A model generated the notes under the pieces. It was not told where the DNA came from. It saw only the letters and a list, made by a program, of their open reading frames with translations, and did no database searches. Shown here piece by piece: positions 61,609 through 64,000 of a stretch of DNA of 64,000 nt. Numbering within the stretch: position 1 is the first letter of the stretch; every line of letters begins with the position of its first letter. A program made the translations under genes and the position numbers. Source of the stretch: Bog-366 sp963722555 (GTDB taxonomy: Bacteria; Acidobacteriota; Terriglobia; UBA7540); NCBI GenBank assembly GCA_963722555.1, contig CAVRNQ010000003.1:645271-709270 (forward strand), read 5' to 3'.

Positions 61609-62956
61609 ATGGCCATCCGTCGCAGGACCGCTCTCACCCTGGTTTTAATCGCCGCCGCTGTCTTGGTCGCGCTGATTATCCTCGCACCCGCTCTTTTCAA
61701 CCTGGATCGCTACCGGACGGAGGTTATCTCCTATCTGCAGGAAAAGACCGGAAAGCCGGTCGAAATCGGGCGCCTGGCCCTCACTCTGTTTCCAAGCCTG
61801 TCGATTCGCGTCGACGACTTCGGCTTAAAGAACCCCGCCGGCTTTCCTTCCGGCTATTTCGTTAAGGCGCGGCGGATTGATGCCACATTGGACGCACGCG
61901 CGCTATTGCACCGACAGGTCGTCATCAAGTCGCTGAAGCTGAATGACGCGGTGATCAATCTGGTTTCGGACCCCGACGAGGGGTGGAACTTTGAGAACTC
62001 CACTCCCTCGAAAACCTCGGAGAAGGTATCGCCAGGAGGCTCGCACACGTCCTTTTGGGGAGTAATTTCCGAGGTGGAAATTGAGGGAGGACAGTTGGTG
62101 GCATCTTATCATCTACCCTCCGACGAGCCTGGCGTCATCATTTTCGAAGCCCACAACGTCTCAAGTAAACTGAAGCAGGTGGACCTCGGTGCGTTCATGG
62201 ATCCTTCTTCTTCCTCGTTCGCCGCCCAGGGGGACCTGAGGGCGGATTCTGTGCGCTTCGTCTCGATCCAGGGGACGAACGTGAAGTCCAAGCTCTGGCT
62301 GATGGCGAAGCAGGTTTTTTTCGTTGACGGCAGCCTGGAAGCTTATGGCGGAAGTGGCGCCGGTGACCTCTCTTTTAACTTGGCGGGGCGAGACGCCAGC
62401 TTCAGCGCAAACGCGCAAATGAACGGTGTTGACGTGGCCCATCTTCTCGCTGCGTTCCCCCAGGGCCGCGGAAAGATGACGGGAAAGATGGAGGGGACCA
62501 TGAAGTTTGCGGGAGAAATTGAGCACTCGCATGACCCGCTGGCGGGGATACACGGAGCGGGGCGCCTGACGGTGCGCAACGGTCAAGCCCCTAGCCTCAA
62601 GCTCAACGCGAACGTGATGAAGCTGGCGCGCTTCAACAACCTCGGTCCCGCTGCCCAAAATCCGGACTCGTTTTCCTCCCTCTCCGCCGACCTGGAACTG
62701 GCCAATCAACGGATATCCAGCCGCCAGATTAATATCGTCGGCTATGGGGTCAATGCTCAATGTTCGGGAAGTTTGAACGTGGCCGGGCGCCGGCAGTGTG
62801 GACTATCAGGGCGTGGCGGAGATTCTCGCCAAGCAGGGCTTCTTTACCAACACCCTGGCCAGGCTGTCCGGAGCCACGTCAAAAAATGGCAAGTTGTCCT
62901 TCCCCTTCCGGGTCAGCGGAACGATAGACAACCCTAAGTTTTCCGTTGCCCATTAG
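61609..62956 (+). pseudogene. AsmA-family protein with a single-base frameshift near the end
   Basis: N-terminal membrane helix (TLVLIAAAVLVALIILAPAL), then the AsmA pattern LDRYRTEVISYLQEKTGKPV, EIGRLALTLFPSLSIRVDDF and a long beta-rich periplasmic part, typical of bridge-like lipid transport proteins. Near 62,786 an extra base in a GGG run shifts the frame to a stop at 62,937; in the neighbouring frame the protein continues SVDYQGVAEILAKQGFFTNT and ends FPFRVSGTIDNPKFSVAH at 62,956. The true protein would have about 448 residues. Since the lesion is in a G run it may be a sequencing error and the gene intact. Confidence 0.85.
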
Positions 62957-62997
62957 CAGGGTGCTGAAATGCCCCCAAAGATGGCAGGGGTATGAGG

Positions 62998-64000
62998 TCA
63001 TTTCCACACTTCAGTAATTGGCTCGGCACTACCATCGCCGGAATTGAGTGGAAGCAATCCGAAGTTGTCTTCAATTGTCCTCAGAACGCTGTAATGGGTA
63101 TAGGTCTTTGTAATCTCTCCGGGCTTCACCATGTCTCCCAGGAAAACCGTATAGATGCGCTCAGTCTTCTCGACATACACTGACTCGTCGAATGTGACAA
63201 TAACCAGAGTTCCTTTGGTCTTCTCATCCAGAGGAAACGACTCCTTCAAGAATTTGTTCAGCCAACTTGAAGCTTTCTTCAATCCCCTCCCTGGCTGCAA
63301 CACGGGGTCGTGCCCATCGTCGTCCACGTTTGGGCTGTAGAACATGTAACGAGGGAGAGGATGCTTCTTCGGGTCGCTTCGGAAGTCTTCAACGTCAGAG
63401 ACAAACCTATTGTGCGGGTCCTTGGTAGAGACGGAAACTACGTTGGCGAAGCTTTCTCGCTGAATTTTCGCAAAGCTCAAGAACGGGACGTGCTTGCGAA
63501 CGTATTTTCCACGGTCACCAAGAAAAGGTTGGGGTTCTGACGGGTAATCCTCAGCGTAGTTCTTCCAATCCAGGAAATCAGCGATGGTCCGATGGCTATT
63601 GTCGTCGGGGAGAGTAACTTGGTCGTTGCTTCGAACGCCAAACAAGCTGCCGCCGACCATGGCCAGATAATTGGGATAGGAGGGGTGAATCAAAGCCCGG
63701 AAGTTGCTGAAGCTGGCACCCGTCTCTGCTAATTGCGCCAGGAAGGGGTCTTTCATTGCCGAACTGTAATTCTGGTTCTCCAGCACGATAATCAACACAC
63801 GGTCAAAATGCTTCCCGGCACTCACAACGGGGGCTGGGGCTGGCGGTGGGGCCGGCGGTAGGCCTGGCGCTTGGGCTTGTGGAGGGCTGCCTGCGGGAGT
63901 CGCAACCAGCGTCACCGACTTCAACTGATCAAGCGAAGTCAGCACGGCCTGCCAGCGAGCGTTGTCTTTTTTCGTTTCGAAAGGAGCAGAGAGATCCGCA
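62998..64000 (-). CDS. Secreted phosphoesterase family protein (partial, 5' end outside window)
   Basis: The frame is open to the window edge (about 333 codons seen). A Pro/Ala-rich linker (PPAPPPAPAPVVSAG) precedes a phosphoesterase domain: FDRVLIIVLENQNYSSAMKD, LIHPSYPNYLAMVGGS, YMFYSPNVDDDGHDP and GTLVIVTFDESV. This matches acid phosphatase/phospholipase C-like alkaline-phosphatase-fold enzymes (AcpA/PLC type); catalytic metal ligands Asp/His in the NVDDDGHD and FDES segments are visible. Probably secreted. The upstream part (DLSAPFETKKDNARWQAVL) is in frame, so a start at 63,945 is unlikely. Confidence 0.88.
   Translation of the reverse strand, partial: ADLSAPFETKKDNARWQAVLTSLDQLKSVTLVATPAGSPPQAQAPGLPPAPPPAPAPVVSAGKHFDRVLIIVLENQNYSSAMKDPFLAQLAETGASFSNFRALIHPSYPNYLAMVGGSLFGVRSNDQVTLPDDNSHRTIADFLDWKNYAEDYPSEPQPFLGDRGKYVRKHVPFLSFAKIQRESFANVVSVSTKDPHNRFVSDVEDFRSDPKKHPLPRYMFYSPNVDDDGHDPVLQPGRGLKKASSWLNKFLKESFPLDEKTKGTLVIVTFDESVYVEKTERIYTVFLGDMVKPGEITKTYTHYSVLRTIEDNFGLLPLNSGDGSAEPITEVWK

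Overview
The window looks like a chromosomal contig of an Acidobacteriota-type bacterium (Gram-negative, GC-rich, soil or subsurface style). The evidence is a VWFA protein of the type typical of acidobacteria next to a class D-like sortase, a PEP-CTERM protein, MCE/Mla lipid transport, many envelope proteins with signal peptides, and short palindromic intergenic repeats. There are no rRNA or tRNA genes that I can see.

Layout. (1) 1-13.2 kb, minus strand: one long operon for a membrane-bound group 4 [NiFe] hydrogenase (Hyf/Hyc type) reading in the order molybdopterin FDH-like protein, HydB-like and HydG-like electron-transfer proteins, maturation protease, HyfD, HyfB, HyfG, HyfC, ferredoxin, HyfE and HyfF (cut by the window start). 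The hydrogenase small subunit is not in the window. Two palindromic repeats have become part of this operon's coding sequence. (2) 13.2-22.5 kb: a decayed, low-gene-density stretch with a nitroreductase remnant, a frameshifted TraR/DksA zinc-finger gene, a complete-looking group II intron, a 198-bp inverted-repeat element, and an SbcD/SbcC gene pair collapsed by deletion. (3) 22.5-29.9 kb: sortase, VWFA protein and a sortase substrate ending in LPHTA, then envelope genes and CRP/FNR-like regulators. (4) 30-37.9 kb: two-component genes (a kinase remnant, a Rcp1-like receiver, a REC-PAS kinase, a NarL-type regulator) and membrane proteins. (5) 38-47.4 kb: a large Ig-like/DUF3494 lipoprotein, an OmpA-PKD protein, a broken CAP-TonB gene and a cluster of very small membrane proteins. 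(6) 47.8-64 kb: HEAT protein, MlaE-MlaF-MCE/OmpA transporter, phosphoesterases, PLD-like protein, another CRP/FNR-like regulator, an MsbA-like exporter, an AsmA-like protein and a phosphoesterase cut by the window end.

The most interesting signal is not a gene. At ten places (26.2, 27.2, 29.0, 33.9, 38.1, 47.5, 47.7, 54.0, 56.4 and 61.4 kb) the same promoter module occurs, always pointing at a gene for a secreted, membrane or envelope protein (in one case at the truncated start of such a gene). It has two TGAGCA-like boxes 22 bp apart, then exactly 8 bp to a CTGACA/CAGACA -35 box, then 17-18 bp to a TATAAG-like -10 box. Several copies also share an upstream GGTAGTTCCCCC block and their 5' leader. 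One copy still carries the first codons of a gene that belongs to another copy. This looks like a duplicated, perhaps mobile, promoter cassette that has wired a set of envelope genes into one regulon. Its geometry resembles AraC/XylS-type activator sites.

Several genes carry frameshifts. Most of the single-base ones lie in G runs and could be sequencing errors; the tandem duplications in traR and the CAP gene and the sbcDC deletion are less easily explained that way.
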